Source of the DNA: Myxococcales bacterium
GTDB taxonomy: Bacteria > Myxococcota_A > UBA796 > GCA-2862545
Reading direction: 5' to 3'
Assembly (NCBI GenBank): GCA_019634415.1
Contig: JAHQVJ010000040.1
Span: forward strand, 1-64,000
DNA: 64,000 nucleotides
Made by a program: the position numbers and the translations under genes. Under the pieces are notes generated by a model. That model did no database searches. It saw only the letters and a list, made by a program, of their open reading frames with translations, and was not told the origin of the DNA. Below, in pieces: positions 46,086 to 55,148 of this stretch (its first letter is position 1; every line of letters starts with the position of its first letter).

Positions 46086-46646
46086 ATGGACATGACGCTG
46101 ACGCCCGAAGAGACTCGACAACGGGCCATCGACCTGTCCGCGGAGACGATGGGGGAACTCATCGCCTTCTGGGGCTTCAAGGCCAGCATGGGTCGGATCT
46201 GGACCTTGCTGTACCTGTCGTCGCGACCTCTGCCCGCCGACGAGATCGCCACACGCACCCAGCTCTCTGCGGGGGCCGTGTCGATGGCCCTGGCGGAGCT
46301 GCAGCAGTGGGGCATCGCCGAGCGGGCGGTGCTCCCCGGGGAGCGGAAGCGCCACTACCGTGCGGAGACCGATGTCTGGGGTGTGATCCGGCGCATCGTG
46401 CGGGAGCGAGAGCTGCGGCTCGTGGGCCGGTCCGTGCAGCGATTCACCGAGGCCGTCCAGCTGCTGGAGGCGCACCTACAGCAGCATCCCGACGACAGCG
46501 ACTCGGCGTTCATGCTGCAGCGCCTGCGCGGGCTGCTGTCGCTGGCCCAGATCGGCTACCAGCTGGTGGAGTCGTTCGCGGAGGTCGGTCTGTTCACCCT
46601 CGAGCCCATCCGCGGCGCCCTCAACAAGGCCAAAGATGCCCGCTGA
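46086..46646 (+). CDS. GbsR/MarR-type winged-helix transcriptional regulator
   Basis: 186 residues. The winged helix is clear: FWGFKASMGRIWTLLYLSSRPLP, recognition region LSAGAVSMALAELQQWGIAERA and wing GERKRHYRAE. This is the GbsR branch of MarR-like regulators, which in other bacteria control osmolyte or envelope genes. The C-terminal half is helical and probably dimerises. The open frame extends upstream, but ATG 46086 follows an in-frame non-conserved stretch and matches the family start. Operator copy B lies just upstream. Overlaps the next small gene by 11 nt. Confidence 0.9.
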   Translation: MDMTLTPEETRQRAIDLSAETMGELIAFWGFKASMGRIWTLLYLSSRPLPADEIATRTQLSAGAVSMALAELQQWGIAERAVLPGERKRHYRAETDVWGVIRRIVRERELRLVGRSVQRFTEAVQLLEAHLQQHPDDSDSAFMLQRLRGLLSLAQIGYQLVESFAEVGLFTLEPIRGALNKAKDAR

Positions 46647-46899
46647 TCCGCTCTGGGACCGCAGGGGCCCGCCCGCCGATCCCGCTCGTGCCATCACCTC
46701 GGTGCACGACTTCCTCGAGCGCTGCCGGGCGTGGGGCACGGACCGGCAGATCCCCGAGCTGCTGGAGCGCCTGCAGCAAGCCCCCTCTCCCACCGACGCC
46801 GCGAAGCTGCATCAGTGGACCACCTGGGTGGCTTTCCTGGACCATGCGCTGTCCGAGCTCCGAGACGGGACCCTCGACCCCTGGTTCGACGAGCTATAG
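46636..46899 (+). CDS. Small protein of unknown function
   Basis: 87 residues, no family recognised. Charged and helical (VHDFLERCRAWGTDRQIPELLERLQQA; AAKLHQWTTWVAFLDHALSEL), single Cys, no signal peptide. It starts inside the regulator gene (11-nt overlap), so it is probably co-expressed with it and could act as a partner or cofactor protein. Codon bias is like its neighbours. Existence is likely; function unknown. Confidence 0.65.
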   Translation: MPADPLWDRRGPPADPARAITSVHDFLERCRAWGTDRQIPELLERLQQAPSPTDAAKLHQWTTWVAFLDHALSELRDGTLDPWFDEL

Positions 46900-46917
46900 A
46901 CCTGGTAGCGAGGATCC

Positions 46918-47673
46918 ATGGTGCTCGGCATTCTTCTCGCGACGGCCTGCTCCCCCTCCGGTCCCCTGGTGGAAGGCCGCGTGACCGACATCTGGGGAAA
47001 CCCCATCGAAGGGGCCACGGTGATGGTGGAGGGCGGCAGCGAGCGTCCCCTCACGGACTCCAGTGGTCGCTACGCCATCGAGCGTCTCGACGGCAAGCGC
47101 CTGATCAAGGCGGGCCGCAAGGGCTACATCCAGGACCACCACACGGTCGCCTTCGAGGCCGACACCCCCACCGAGGGCCCCACCTTCACGCTCTACCCGC
47201 AGCCGGAGCGCTTCGGGCTGTTCTTGGTGCAGCACGACCACTACTCGGAGCTGACGCCCAAGCGCGTCAACTCAGTGGGCAACGCGCTGCGCAGCTACCG
47301 TGGTACCCGCAGCACGGGCGAGGTCATCGCCGATCGCAGTCAGCCCACGGTGTTGTGGCACATCGACGTTCCCCAAGAGCAGGCCATGGGCCTGCAGCTC
47401 GAGCTGCGACGCCTGGACTTCCTGCGTCGAGGCAAGGTGCCCTCCCCCAGCGGCGAGACCGACGTCAACGTCAACCTCTACGTCGACGCTGGGGCCGTGC
47501 CCACGGAGATCGAGCCGCTGCGCAGCCGCTTCGACTACCTGGTGCGCGTGTCGGAGCCACTGACTCCCGGGCTGTACGCCTTCCAGACCCAGGGGCTGCT
47601 CACGGCCGACATGTCGGTCTGGAGCCAGACGGCGCCCGAGCTGCGCACGGTGCATCCGTTCGAGGTCCGCTAG
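46918..47673 (+). CDS. Lipoprotein with carboxypeptidase-regulatory-like (CarboxypepD_reg) domain
   Basis: 251 residues. Lipobox in VLGILLATACSP (Cys11). The next 80 residues match the Ig-like CarboxypepD_reg fold: VEGRVTDIWGNPIEGATVMVEGG, LTDSSGRYAIERLDG, and a GYIQDHHTV strand. The rest is beta-rich and unrecognised. Such domains occur in surface and outer-membrane proteins. It is 18 nt after the small gene, so may belong to the regulator operon. Convergent with the OmpA gene, 13 nt between stops. Confidence 0.78.
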   Translation: MVLGILLATACSPSGPLVEGRVTDIWGNPIEGATVMVEGGSERPLTDSSGRYAIERLDGKRLIKAGRKGYIQDHHTVAFEADTPTEGPTFTLYPQPERFGLFLVQHDHYSELTPKRVNSVGNALRSYRGTRSTGEVIADRSQPTVLWHIDVPQEQAMGLQLELRRLDFLRRGKVPSPSGETDVNVNLYVDAGAVPTEIEPLRSRFDYLVRVSEPLTPGLYAFQTQGLLTADMSVWSQTAPELRTVHPFEVR

Positions 47674-47686
47674 CGTCCGCCTCGCC

Positions 47687-49462
47687 TCAGGGCAGGATGC
47701 GAACGTCGATGTGGCCTTCGTCCGACGCTCCGGTGTGTCCGTTCGACACCATCTGAGCGGCCGGCACGCCCTGCGCCCGCAAGTAGCTCAAGACAGCCTC
47801 CGCTCGCGCCCACGACAACCGACGCCCCCCCTGGCCACCGGGATCGGTGTAGCCGGTGACCCGCACCTTCAGGTCCTGGGTCATGAGCAGCGTGGCGATC
47901 TGCGACAGCACCTCGGCGACCGCCGGGGAGACCTCCGAGGTGCCTGCCTCGAACAGCACCGGCGCGGCGATCGCCACCCGATCGCCCTCCACTCGTACCT
48001 GCGTCGGCGACAGCACCGCATCGATGGTCAAGATCCCTCCTTCCTGGACCTCGATCTCCTGCTGGTGGATGTCGTAGCCCGGTGCGGTGATCAGCAACGT
48101 GTGCGGGCCCGTCCCCATCGTGTGCACACCCTCTCCATCCTTGATGGAGGTGTCCTCGGGTGCACAGGCGATCTCCTCGGTGAGGTACCGGACCGTGGTG
48201 CCCTCGAGTGCGCGACCCGCCCCGTCTCGTACGGTGACCTCGACTTGACCCGTCACGTAGGCCACGGGGATCTGGTAGACGGTGCCCACGGTGGCCTCCA
48301 TCTCGGTGACGACCTGACCTGCGCGACAGGCTCCCACCAACGCCGTGGCCCGAAATGGCTGACCTGGTCGGCCCTCCACCACCACCGTGCCCTTGCCGCT
48401 GACCACGGTGCCGTTCGGCCGATGCACCACGATGCTCGCCTCCGCGGCTTCCTGCACCGGCGCCTCGGCCAGGAACTCGATGCGGGGCAGCTGGTCGGCG
48501 CAGCCATCGTTGTCGACGTAGCCGTTGATGGTCTCGGGCACGTCCACGCACTGATCCAGGCGATCCACCACCCCGTCGCCGTCCAGATCCGACGGCGGCC
48601 CCCCGCGCAGGGCGAGCCCGGCACCCATCATGGCGCGCAGCGGCGAAGCCCCTGCCCCCTGCCCCAGACCGGTGCCCACTCCAGCGGTCCAGAACAGCCC
48701 GTTGGGGGCGGCGTAGCGCGCCGAGAGCAGCGCCTGCGCCGGCGTGCCGATGGCGCCGCGCACGGTGGGATCGATGGCGTAGTCGCCGTGCGCCTCCACC
48801 CCGAAGCCGAGCCGCTCGGAGGCGAGCAGCCCCAGGTGCAGACCTCCCTCGAGCACATCGCCGCCGCGGGTGGGCGCCGGGCGCACGTCGACGGGCTGGC
48901 TCGGCGAGAAGCGTCCGCCCACGTACCAGCTCACGGTCAGGGCGCTGGCCTCCACGGTGCCGACCACGCCGCCGCCTCCCGTCAGGCCGTGCTCGCCTCG
49001 GTAGCGCAGCGGATCCCCGGTGGGCGCGGTCACGAACCCAGTGAAGCCCAGGCCGAAGCCGCCCGCGGAGTCGGGGTGGGCCACCATGGCGAGCACGCTG
49101 GCACCGAGGTCGCCCAGGCCAGCGGGCTGCCCGCCCTGGGGCCCGTCGCTCGCCAGCACCACCGGCGCCTCCACCCCGAGCCGGAAGCCTCGCGTGGGCG
49201 CGAACCCAGCCGCCACGTCCACCGCCACCAGGTTCGACAGGACCGCATCCACCTGCCCGGGCTCGGTCTCGAAGACCAATGGCCGAGACGCATACCCCCC
49301 CACGAAGCCCAAGGAGCCGTCGAGGGCCTGCTGCGCACCGGGCCGAAGGAAGGTCAGAGGGTCTCGCGGATCTGCATCGGCGGCCGGCATCCGAAACCCG
49401 AGCGCGTCGAAACCACCCTCTTGGGCGCGAGCGTCGATGACGGCGAGCAGGCACAACCACAT
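47687..49462 (-). CDS. OmpA-family outer-membrane protein with thrombospondin type-3 segment
   Basis: 591 residues. Signal peptide short (MWLCLLAVIDARAQ). Residues 20-300 alternate Gly-rich and aromatic strands, fitting an outer-membrane barrel (FVGGYASRPLVFETEPG; GLGFTGFVTAPTGDPL). Near 300 a calcium-binding type-3 segment appears (SDLDGDGVVDRLDQCVDVPETIN, GYVDNDGCAD). Two Ig-like domains follow, then an OmpA peptidoglycan-binding domain at the end (VLFEAGTSEVSPAVAEVL, VRVTGYTDPGGQGGRRLSWARAEAVLSYL, VSNGHTG). It tethers the envelope to peptidoglycan. Typical myxobacterial layout. Confidence 0.88.
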   Translation of the reverse strand: MWLCLLAVIDARAQEGGFDALGFRMPAADADPRDPLTFLRPGAQQALDGSLGFVGGYASRPLVFETEPGQVDAVLSNLVAVDVAAGFAPTRGFRLGVEAPVVLASDGPQGGQPAGLGDLGASVLAMVAHPDSAGGFGLGFTGFVTAPTGDPLRYRGEHGLTGGGGVVGTVEASALTVSWYVGGRFSPSQPVDVRPAPTRGGDVLEGGLHLGLLASERLGFGVEAHGDYAIDPTVRGAIGTPAQALLSARYAAPNGLFWTAGVGTGLGQGAGASPLRAMMGAGLALRGGPPSDLDGDGVVDRLDQCVDVPETINGYVDNDGCADQLPRIEFLAEAPVQEAAEASIVVHRPNGTVVSGKGTVVVEGRPGQPFRATALVGACRAGQVVTEMEATVGTVYQIPVAYVTGQVEVTVRDGAGRALEGTTVRYLTEEIACAPEDTSIKDGEGVHTMGTGPHTLLITAPGYDIHQQEIEVQEGGILTIDAVLSPTQVRVEGDRVAIAAPVLFEAGTSEVSPAVAEVLSQIATLLMTQDLKVRVTGYTDPGGQGGRRLSWARAEAVLSYLRAQGVPAAQMVSNGHTGASDEGHIDVRILP

Positions 49463-49471
49463 GAGACGGTC

Positions 49472-50869
49472 CTACGGCAAAGCGGCGGTCGCGTTCGGAA
49501 CAGACGCGAGCTGGGGTCGAAACGGCCAGTAGGTGGCATAGTCGGGATCGAAGGTGCCGTCCGTGATCGCCGTCTGGGGCGTGGCCGACACCGTGGTGGC
49601 CGCCTTGGCGGTGTCGTCCACGATGGCGATCACCAGATCTGCCGTGGCGTAGGCATCCACCTCCGCCCACGGGATGCCGATCTCCACGATCCCGCTGGTG
49701 ACGTCCACCGCCACGGAGCTGCCGTTCGACTTGGCCCCCAGCCACCCGACGTCCTCGACCCAAGCCTTGCCGTCGTAGGTGAACAGGCCGCTCGCGCCGT
49801 CGTCGGTGCGCCAGCGCAGCGCGTGGCTGGCGTCGAAGGCGAGCGTGGGCTCCTGGCCGCCGATGGCGATCCCCGTGGTGGTGTGAGCCGCCACTCCGGT
49901 GCCCAACGTGATCACCACCCAGGCATCGGCACTCTGATCGGAGATGGTGCCGTGATTCACGGCCACGTACAGGTGCGTGGCGCTCCAGGCCACCCAGGTC
50001 AGATCCAGAGACGACGTCTCGAACTCGGCATCCGCCGCGTAGTCCGCAACCGAGCCGTCCACGGTGATCTCGGCCCGGTAGGGCTCGGGCACGCCGCCGG
50101 CGAGCATGCCGGGCGACCAGGCGTGCACGGCGCCGGGCACGCTCTCGTGCTCCACCACCGCGGAGAGCGGCTGCTGCTCGGGGGAGCGGTTCAGCGACTG
50201 CCCCGCCACGGGCACGGTCCAGGTGAAGGTGTCCACCAGCGTTCCGTCGCCCGCATGCAGCACCGCGGAGTCTCCCTTCACGTCGAAGGGCAGCGCCCCG
50301 CTGCTCGACAGCTGGAAGACCGTCGACGCAGGCCAGTCCTGGCACCACGTGCCCGCGATTCCGCTGCCGTCGAAGGTGGGGGTGCCGCCCGCGAAGACCA
50401 CGAGCATGCCGCCGGGCTCGAGCACCGTGGCTGCGGCGACGGTGTGATGCACCGCCGAGGCGCCGTCGGACAGCTCGTAGCCGCCGAGGTCCAGCGAAGC
50501 CCCGCTGGTGTTGACGATCTCGACGAAGGAATCACCCGAGTCGCGAACCCCATCGCAGTTGGCGTCTCCAGCCAGCCCGACCGGTGCATCGAGCAACACC
50601 TCGTTGACCACCGCCAGCACCACGGGGGGCAGGGCCGTATCGCCCGTCTGCACACCCGTGTCGCCCGTCACGGCCGTCTGGCCCGTGCCTGCCGTGTCGC
50701 CCGTCAGCGCCGTCGCGGCAGTGGGAGCGGTGTCCACGTCGGCGTCGGTGTCCGTGTCGGCATCGGCGTCCGTATCCGCATCGGTGTCCACGTCCAGCAC
50801 GGGCGGACGGTCGTCGAATCCCGAACCCGGGGCGCAGGCTGCCAACATCCCGACCAACACCGGCCTCAC
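49472..50869 (-). CDS. Lipoprotein with lamin-tail (LTD) domain and Asp/Thr linker
   Basis: 465 residues. GTG start with GGGAGG 5 nt upstream, giving the signal RPVLVGMLAACAPG (Cys12 lipidated). An Asp/Thr/Ala linker (about 22-70) mirrors the low-complexity run of the candidate precursor at 11613-12020. Then an LTD domain (VVNEVLLDAPVG, DSFVEIVNTSGASLDLGGYELSDG), found in secreted bacterial proteins, and a C-terminal beta domain resembling carbohydrate-binding CBM9-like folds (YLYVAVNHG-like, WVVITLGT). An open frame continues upstream but is not coding. Surface role inferred. Confidence 0.8.
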   Translation of the reverse strand: MRPVLVGMLAACAPGSGFDDRPPVLDVDTDADTDADADTDTDADVDTAPTAATALTGDTAGTGQTAVTGDTGVQTGDTALPPVVLAVVNEVLLDAPVGLAGDANCDGVRDSGDSFVEIVNTSGASLDLGGYELSDGASAVHHTVAAATVLEPGGMLVVFAGGTPTFDGSGIAGTWCQDWPASTVFQLSSSGALPFDVKGDSAVLHAGDGTLVDTFTWTVPVAGQSLNRSPEQQPLSAVVEHESVPGAVHAWSPGMLAGGVPEPYRAEITVDGSVADYAADAEFETSSLDLTWVAWSATHLYVAVNHGTISDQSADAWVVITLGTGVAAHTTTGIAIGGQEPTLAFDASHALRWRTDDGASGLFTYDGKAWVEDVGWLGAKSNGSSVAVDVTSGIVEIGIPWAEVDAYATADLVIAIVDDTAKAATTVSATPQTAITDGTFDPDYATYWPFRPQLASVPNATAALP

Positions 50870-50892
50870 CGTCGCCTCCCAGATGGCGGAGT

Positions 50893-51792
50893 CTATTCCT
50901 CCCAACTCCAGATTCGAAGGCCCTCTGCCCCTGTGGCGAGCCAGCGGCCCCGATCGGAGAAGACCACCGAGGTAACGGCTCCGTTGAAAGCTCGCACGAG
51001 ATCGGGGCGCACCCGCTTCTCGATGCGGTCCATGCGGGCGAGCGCCACCGCACCGTTTCGGGTGCCCAGACCGAGGTACTGGCCGTCCTTGCTGATGTCG
51101 CCCGCGGTGAGATCGGGCAAGCGCATGGAGCGGGGCATTCCCCCCTCCTGCCCCCACACGCAGATCCCGGTGGTGGTGAAGCCGAGCACGAACACTCCGG
51201 AGGGCCGCAGCCGGTGCGCGGTGGACGCCAGCTCCTCGGGGAAGCGCTGACCGCGCCGCAGCGGGATCACCTTCAAGCCAGCCGGGGTGGACCGGCACAG
51301 CAGCGGCCGCCCCTCCGGAGACAGGGTGGAGGCCACGCGATCCGGCAGCTTGACCCGCCCCGTGCTGGTCCCATCCTCCAGCGACAGGATGCGCATGACG
51401 CGACCCGACGGCTCGTCCCCCACCAGCACGGCGTGACGGTTCGCGAGGAACCCCATCATCCCGCCGACGTAGGCATGCTCCCCCTCGTGGCGGATCTCTC
51501 CGCGGAGGGTGCCGATGCGCCACTGACCCGTGCGGGAGACCGCGAGGAAGTGCTGACGATCCGGGTGCAGATCCAGGACGGCGGTCTCACCGAGGTCCTT
51601 GGCGATGGTCCGGGTGCCGAGCACCGGATCCACGCAGATCAGCTCCCCCTCCCGCGTGGCAGCGACGAGCTCTTCTCGACCAGGCACCCACTTCAAGGCG
51701 GTCGGATGCGAGACGGGAGGCCGTAGGACGGACTCCAGCCCCGATCGCTCGTGCAGATAGTGGGCTTCGGTGACCTCGCGACTCACAGGCAT
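50893..51792 (-). CDS. WD40-like beta-propeller protein
   Basis: 299 residues. Repeating four-strand blades with WD40-type features: TALKWVPGREELVAATREGELICVD, AVLDLHPDRQHFLAVSRTGQW, SVVFSDRGRWLATGAEGLRIWSWEE at the end. About five to seven blades by eye. No signal peptide, so probably cytoplasmic scaffold. ATG one codon after a GTG. It lies 15 nt from the purF stop and 23 nt before the lipoprotein gene, in the same orientation. No partner can be named. Confidence 0.78.
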   Translation of the reverse strand: MPVSREVTEAHYLHERSGLESVLRPPVSHPTALKWVPGREELVAATREGELICVDPVLGTRTIAKDLGETAVLDLHPDRQHFLAVSRTGQWRIGTLRGEIRHEGEHAYVGGMMGFLANRHAVLVGDEPSGRVMRILSLEDGTSTGRVKLPDRVASTLSPEGRPLLCRSTPAGLKVIPLRRGQRFPEELASTAHRLRPSGVFVLGFTTTGICVWGQEGGMPRSMRLPDLTAGDISKDGQYLGLGTRNGAVALARMDRIEKRVRPDLVRAFNGAVTSVVFSDRGRWLATGAEGLRIWSWEE

Positions 51793-51807
51793 CACTCTAC
51801 CCGATGG

Positions 51808-53265
51808 TCAACTCGCCGCCGCGGTGGGTGCGTCCGGGCGGCGGTCGCGGACGATATGTCCGCGCTCTTCTTCGTCGACCTCCACCGGATAGGCTCCGGT
51901 GAAGCATGCGGCGCAAATGTCGTTGCCAGCCACCTCGACGAGTCCCTCTCGAGAGAGGAACGTGACGGAGTCGGCTCCGAAGTGCTCGGCCAGCCGGTCC
52001 TCCAGCTCGGGGCCCGTGGCAGGCCCGTGGGCCACGAGCTCCTGCTTGCTGGGCATGTCGATCCCGTAGAAGCAGGGGTGCTTCACGGCCGGGGAGAAGA
52101 TGGTGACGTGGACCGCCGCCGGACCGTGCTCCCGCACCTTCGAGACGAGCCGGCGCATCGTGGTTCCCCTCACGATGGAGTCGTCCACCACGATGACGCG
52201 CTGGTCCCGGAAGATCCCGTCGATGAGGTTGATCTTCAGGCGCATCTCGGCCTCGCGCGTGGCCTGATCGGGCATGATGAACGTGCGTGCCGAGTAGCGG
52301 TTCTTGATGAACCCTTCGCGATACGGCAGCCCGAGGCGCTCCGCCATGGCTTGAGCGGCGGGTCGGGAGGTGTCGGGCACGGCGACCACCACGTCGGCTT
52401 CGAGCCCCTTGGCCTTCCACTCGTCGGCGAGTCGCTCCCCGAGCGCCCAGCGACGCGCGTACACGCTGCCCCCCGACATCACGGAGTCCGGCCGGGCGAA
52501 GTAGATGTCCTCGAACACGCAGGCGCGACGCGGCTCGGGCAGCAGCTCCCGCACCACCGGCTCCGCCCCGGCCCGGAGCAACACCATGCTGCCCGGCGGC
52601 ACCTCGCCCACGAGGCGGAAGTCGTTGACGTCGAGGGACACGCTCTCGGAGACGGCGCTCCATGCTCCGTCGGCACGCTGCCCGTACACCGCTGGGCGGA
52701 TGCCGTGTGGGTCGCGAAACGCCACCAGGGTGGGCTGGTCGTCCACTTCCAGCACAGCCACCACCGAGTAGCTCCCTCGCACGCGGGACATGGTCTTCGT
52801 CACGGCCACGGCTAGATCATCGGCCGTGTGACCGGTAACTTTCAGCCGCAACAGCTCATCGGCGAGAATCAGCAGGATGGGCTCGGCGTCACACCCGCTG
52901 TAGGTCCGCATTCCCCGGCTCTCGAGGTACGCGTTGAGCTCCGTCAGGTTCGTCACGTTGCCGTTGTGCGCCAGCGCGATGCTGGGTCGCCGCGTGATGA
53001 AGGGCTGGGCGTCGTTGCGCGTGGAGGCTCCCACCGTGGGGTACCGCACCTGCGCCACCCCAGCACGACCCGTCAGGGTCTGCAGGGACTCACGCGAGAA
53101 CACCTCGGCCACTCGGCCCAGGTCCTTGTACAGGTGCAGCCGACCTGCTCCGTCGTAGGTGGCGATGCCAGCAGCATCCTGACCTCGGTGCTGCACGGCC
53201 TGAAGCCCCAAGCACAGGGCAGTCGACGCCGAGTCGACTCCAATGAGGCCTACGAATCCACACAC
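51808..53265 (-). CDS. purF: Amidophosphoribosyltransferase
   Basis: 485 residues. First step of purine synthesis: PRPP + glutamine to phosphoribosylamine. Ntn-type glutaminase with catalytic Cys2 (MCGFVGLIG), VQHRGQDAAGI, HNGNVTN. PRPP loop VIVVDDSIVRGTT. It is the Fe-S type: Cys in RACVFEDIYF, HPCFYGIDMP and the CxxC pair DICAACFTGAYP match the four ligands of the Bacillus-type enzyme, which is made with a propeptide in some species but starts at Met-Cys here. Downstream of the exonuclease gene by 62 nt. Confidence 0.97.
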   Translation of the reverse strand: MCGFVGLIGVDSASTALCLGLQAVQHRGQDAAGIATYDGAGRLHLYKDLGRVAEVFSRESLQTLTGRAGVAQVRYPTVGASTRNDAQPFITRRPSIALAHNGNVTNLTELNAYLESRGMRTYSGCDAEPILLILADELLRLKVTGHTADDLAVAVTKTMSRVRGSYSVVAVLEVDDQPTLVAFRDPHGIRPAVYGQRADGAWSAVSESVSLDVNDFRLVGEVPPGSMVLLRAGAEPVVRELLPEPRRACVFEDIYFARPDSVMSGGSVYARRWALGERLADEWKAKGLEADVVVAVPDTSRPAAQAMAERLGLPYREGFIKNRYSARTFIMPDQATREAEMRLKINLIDGIFRDQRVIVVDDSIVRGTTMRRLVSKVREHGPAAVHVTIFSPAVKHPCFYGIDMPSKQELVAHGPATGPELEDRLAEHFGADSVTFLSREGLVEVAGNDICAACFTGAYPVEVDEEERGHIVRDRRPDAPTAAAS

Positions 53266-53327
53266 GCATCACCTCGGGGACGATGGAAGAGGGGTACGGG
53301 CGTGGGGCGTAACCCGGAAGCGACCCC

Positions 53328-53891
53328 CTAGGTGGCCTTCAGCAACCCCACCAGGATGTGGGCCTGGTACCAGGCGTCGTAGTCGGCCCGGTGCACCTTC
53401 TCGTGCTCGACCTCCGGGAGGTCCAGCAGCTCGTGCAGGGTCTCCTTGTTGGTGTCGAGCCAGTGAATCCCGAGCAACCCGATGGACATCGCCTTGGTGT
53501 CGAGCGCCTTGTAGCCAAAGGGGTTGTCCATCCCATGGGCATGATACGCGTAGGAGACGAAGGACCAGTCGAACGGAGCGTTGTGGCCCACGAACACGGC
53601 CTCGGTACCTGGCAGGAGGTTCTCCTGCACGAAGGCGGTCAGCCTCCGAAGCGCCTCCTCCAGGGAGAGCCCCACCTCGCGCAGGTGGTCGAGGTCGAGA
53701 CCGTTCACCGCCATGGCATCGGGGTCCACGCGCGGCGCAGTGGGGCGGATCTCCACGTAGAGCTGGGCCCCGATCCGGGGGCCCTGACCCGTGTCGGTCA
53801 CCACCACCGCCCCCAACGACAGCATGTCGTACAGCGCCGGGACGGGTCCCGAGCACTCGATGTCGATGCAGAACCAAGTGGCACGCGCCAT
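53328..53891 (-). CDS. DnaQ-like DEDDh 3'-5' exonuclease
   Basis: 187 residues. RNase H-fold exonuclease with the DEDD set: Exo I WFCIDIECSGPVP (Asp-Glu), Exo II VGHNAPFDWSF (Asp), Exo III VHRADYDAWYQ (His and Asp), so DEDDh type. It is shorter than DnaQ and lacks the clamp-binding tail, closer to stand-alone exonuclease-like proteins with TKAMSIG in place of a variable loop. It could act in RNA or DNA trimming. It is divergent from the retropepsin gene across 26 nt and upstream of purF. Confidence 0.9.
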   Translation of the reverse strand: MARATWFCIDIECSGPVPALYDMLSLGAVVVTDTGQGPRIGAQLYVEIRPTAPRVDPDAMAVNGLDLDHLREVGLSLEEALRRLTAFVQENLLPGTEAVFVGHNAPFDWSFVSYAYHAHGMDNPFGYKALDTKAMSIGLLGIHWLDTNKETLHELLDLPEVEHEKVHRADYDAWYQAHILVGLLKAT

Positions 53892-53917
53892 TCGACCTTC
53901 CCTCCCCGGAGTCTGAC

Positions 53918-55030
53918 ATGAAGCGTGCCCTGGCGGTAACGCTGTGTGTCTGTGGCGTCTCTTTGGCCCTGCTACCCCTGTTCACGCTGGTGGGCCTCGG
54001 TGTGCACCGGCATGCAGCCCCCTGGGCCATCGGCGCATCCGCCATGCTGCTCGTGTTCGCGCCGTCGCTGGCCATGGCCACTGCGGCACCACGGGAGCGC
54101 TCCCTGATCTACGGAGCGGGTCAGTTCAGCTGGTCGTTGGCCCTGTTCCTGATGCTGCCGATCTACTTCCCGGGAGAGCGGCGCAGTGCGGTGGCCACGG
54201 GCCTCGCCGTCACCGGGTTCGGTGCGTCCAGCTCGGACCTGCCGGAGCGCATCGCGGACTCCCTTCCCGAGGAGCCCGAGGTGGCCAGGCCCGAGGTGGC
54301 CGAGGCGTCGACCCTGACCGCGGCTCCGCTTCCCCCGTCGACCGTGCCGCTGTCGGACGATCAGATAGCACTGCCCTACGAGGGGGAGGGGCGGCGCATG
54401 AGCGTGCCGGTCATCTTCGAGAACCAGGGCATCGAGCTCGAGCTCGACATGATGTTCGACACGGGAGCCACCTACACCACCCTGTCGCACGAGACGCTGG
54501 CGAGCCTGGGCATCCACCCCACAGACGCAGACCCGGTGATCCGCCTGCACACCGCCAATGGCGAGCGACTTGCGCAGGTGATGCTGGTAGATGCGGTGTG
54601 GCTGGGAGACCTCCCCATCGAAGGCGTGGCGATCGCCACCTGCGACGACTGCGCCAACGCCGACACTGCAGGGCTCCTCGGGCTCAACGTGGCGGGTGGG
54701 TTCAACCTCTCCATCGACGCCGACCGACGCGAGGTGGTGTTCACCCGTCGCGAGCACGTGGACCGCAAGATCGACATCAAGCCATTCGTGGACCTGGCCG
54801 CCTCCTTCACCCGGTTCCCGGGAGGGCGCGTGGAGGTTCGGGTGCGCCTCGACAACGGCTCCCGACGCCCCATCCTGTCGGCCATCACCTCCATCCAGTG
54901 CGGCACCGAGCGGTGGAAGGTCCAGCTCGCGGAGCTCGTTCCGGGCGAGGAGGGAACGGTCAGGCAACGCCTGCCCCGTCACCCGGTGTGCGAGCAGTAC
55001 CAGATCGCGCTGCACGAGGCGCTGTGGTGA
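53918..55030 (+). CDS. Membrane-anchored retropepsin-like aspartic protease
   Basis: 370 residues. About three N-terminal membrane segments (ALAVTLCVCGVSLALLPLFTLVGLG; WAIGASAMLLVFAPSLAMA; WSLALFLMLPIYF), then an acidic Pro linker, then a single-lobe pepsin fold: catalytic motif MMFDTGATYTTLSHETL, flap region VIRLHTANGERLAQ, and LLGLNVAGGFNLSIDA. Such domains work as dimers, like retroviral protease. A CDDC pair follows the active domain. It probably cleaves periplasmic or membrane-adjacent proteins. ATG 53918 is the first start after the divergent promoter gap. Confidence 0.85.
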   Translation: MKRALAVTLCVCGVSLALLPLFTLVGLGVHRHAAPWAIGASAMLLVFAPSLAMATAAPRERSLIYGAGQFSWSLALFLMLPIYFPGERRSAVATGLAVTGFGASSSDLPERIADSLPEEPEVARPEVAEASTLTAAPLPPSTVPLSDDQIALPYEGEGRRMSVPVIFENQGIELELDMMFDTGATYTTLSHETLASLGIHPTDADPVIRLHTANGERLAQVMLVDAVWLGDLPIEGVAIATCDDCANADTAGLLGLNVAGGFNLSIDADRREVVFTRREHVDRKIDIKPFVDLAASFTRFPGGRVEVRVRLDNGSRRPILSAITSIQCGTERWKVQLAELVPGEEGTVRQRLPRHPVCEQYQIALHEALW

Positions 55031-55148
55031 CTCCGAGGCCCGCAGCCGAAGGCGAGGGCCCAAGGGAGTGGGAGCCCAGCGAAGTCGCGCGGGATTCCGG
55101 TTAAGGTCGCGTCGCGCCACGGCGGCGCCGCATCTGGAGAATCGAGAC

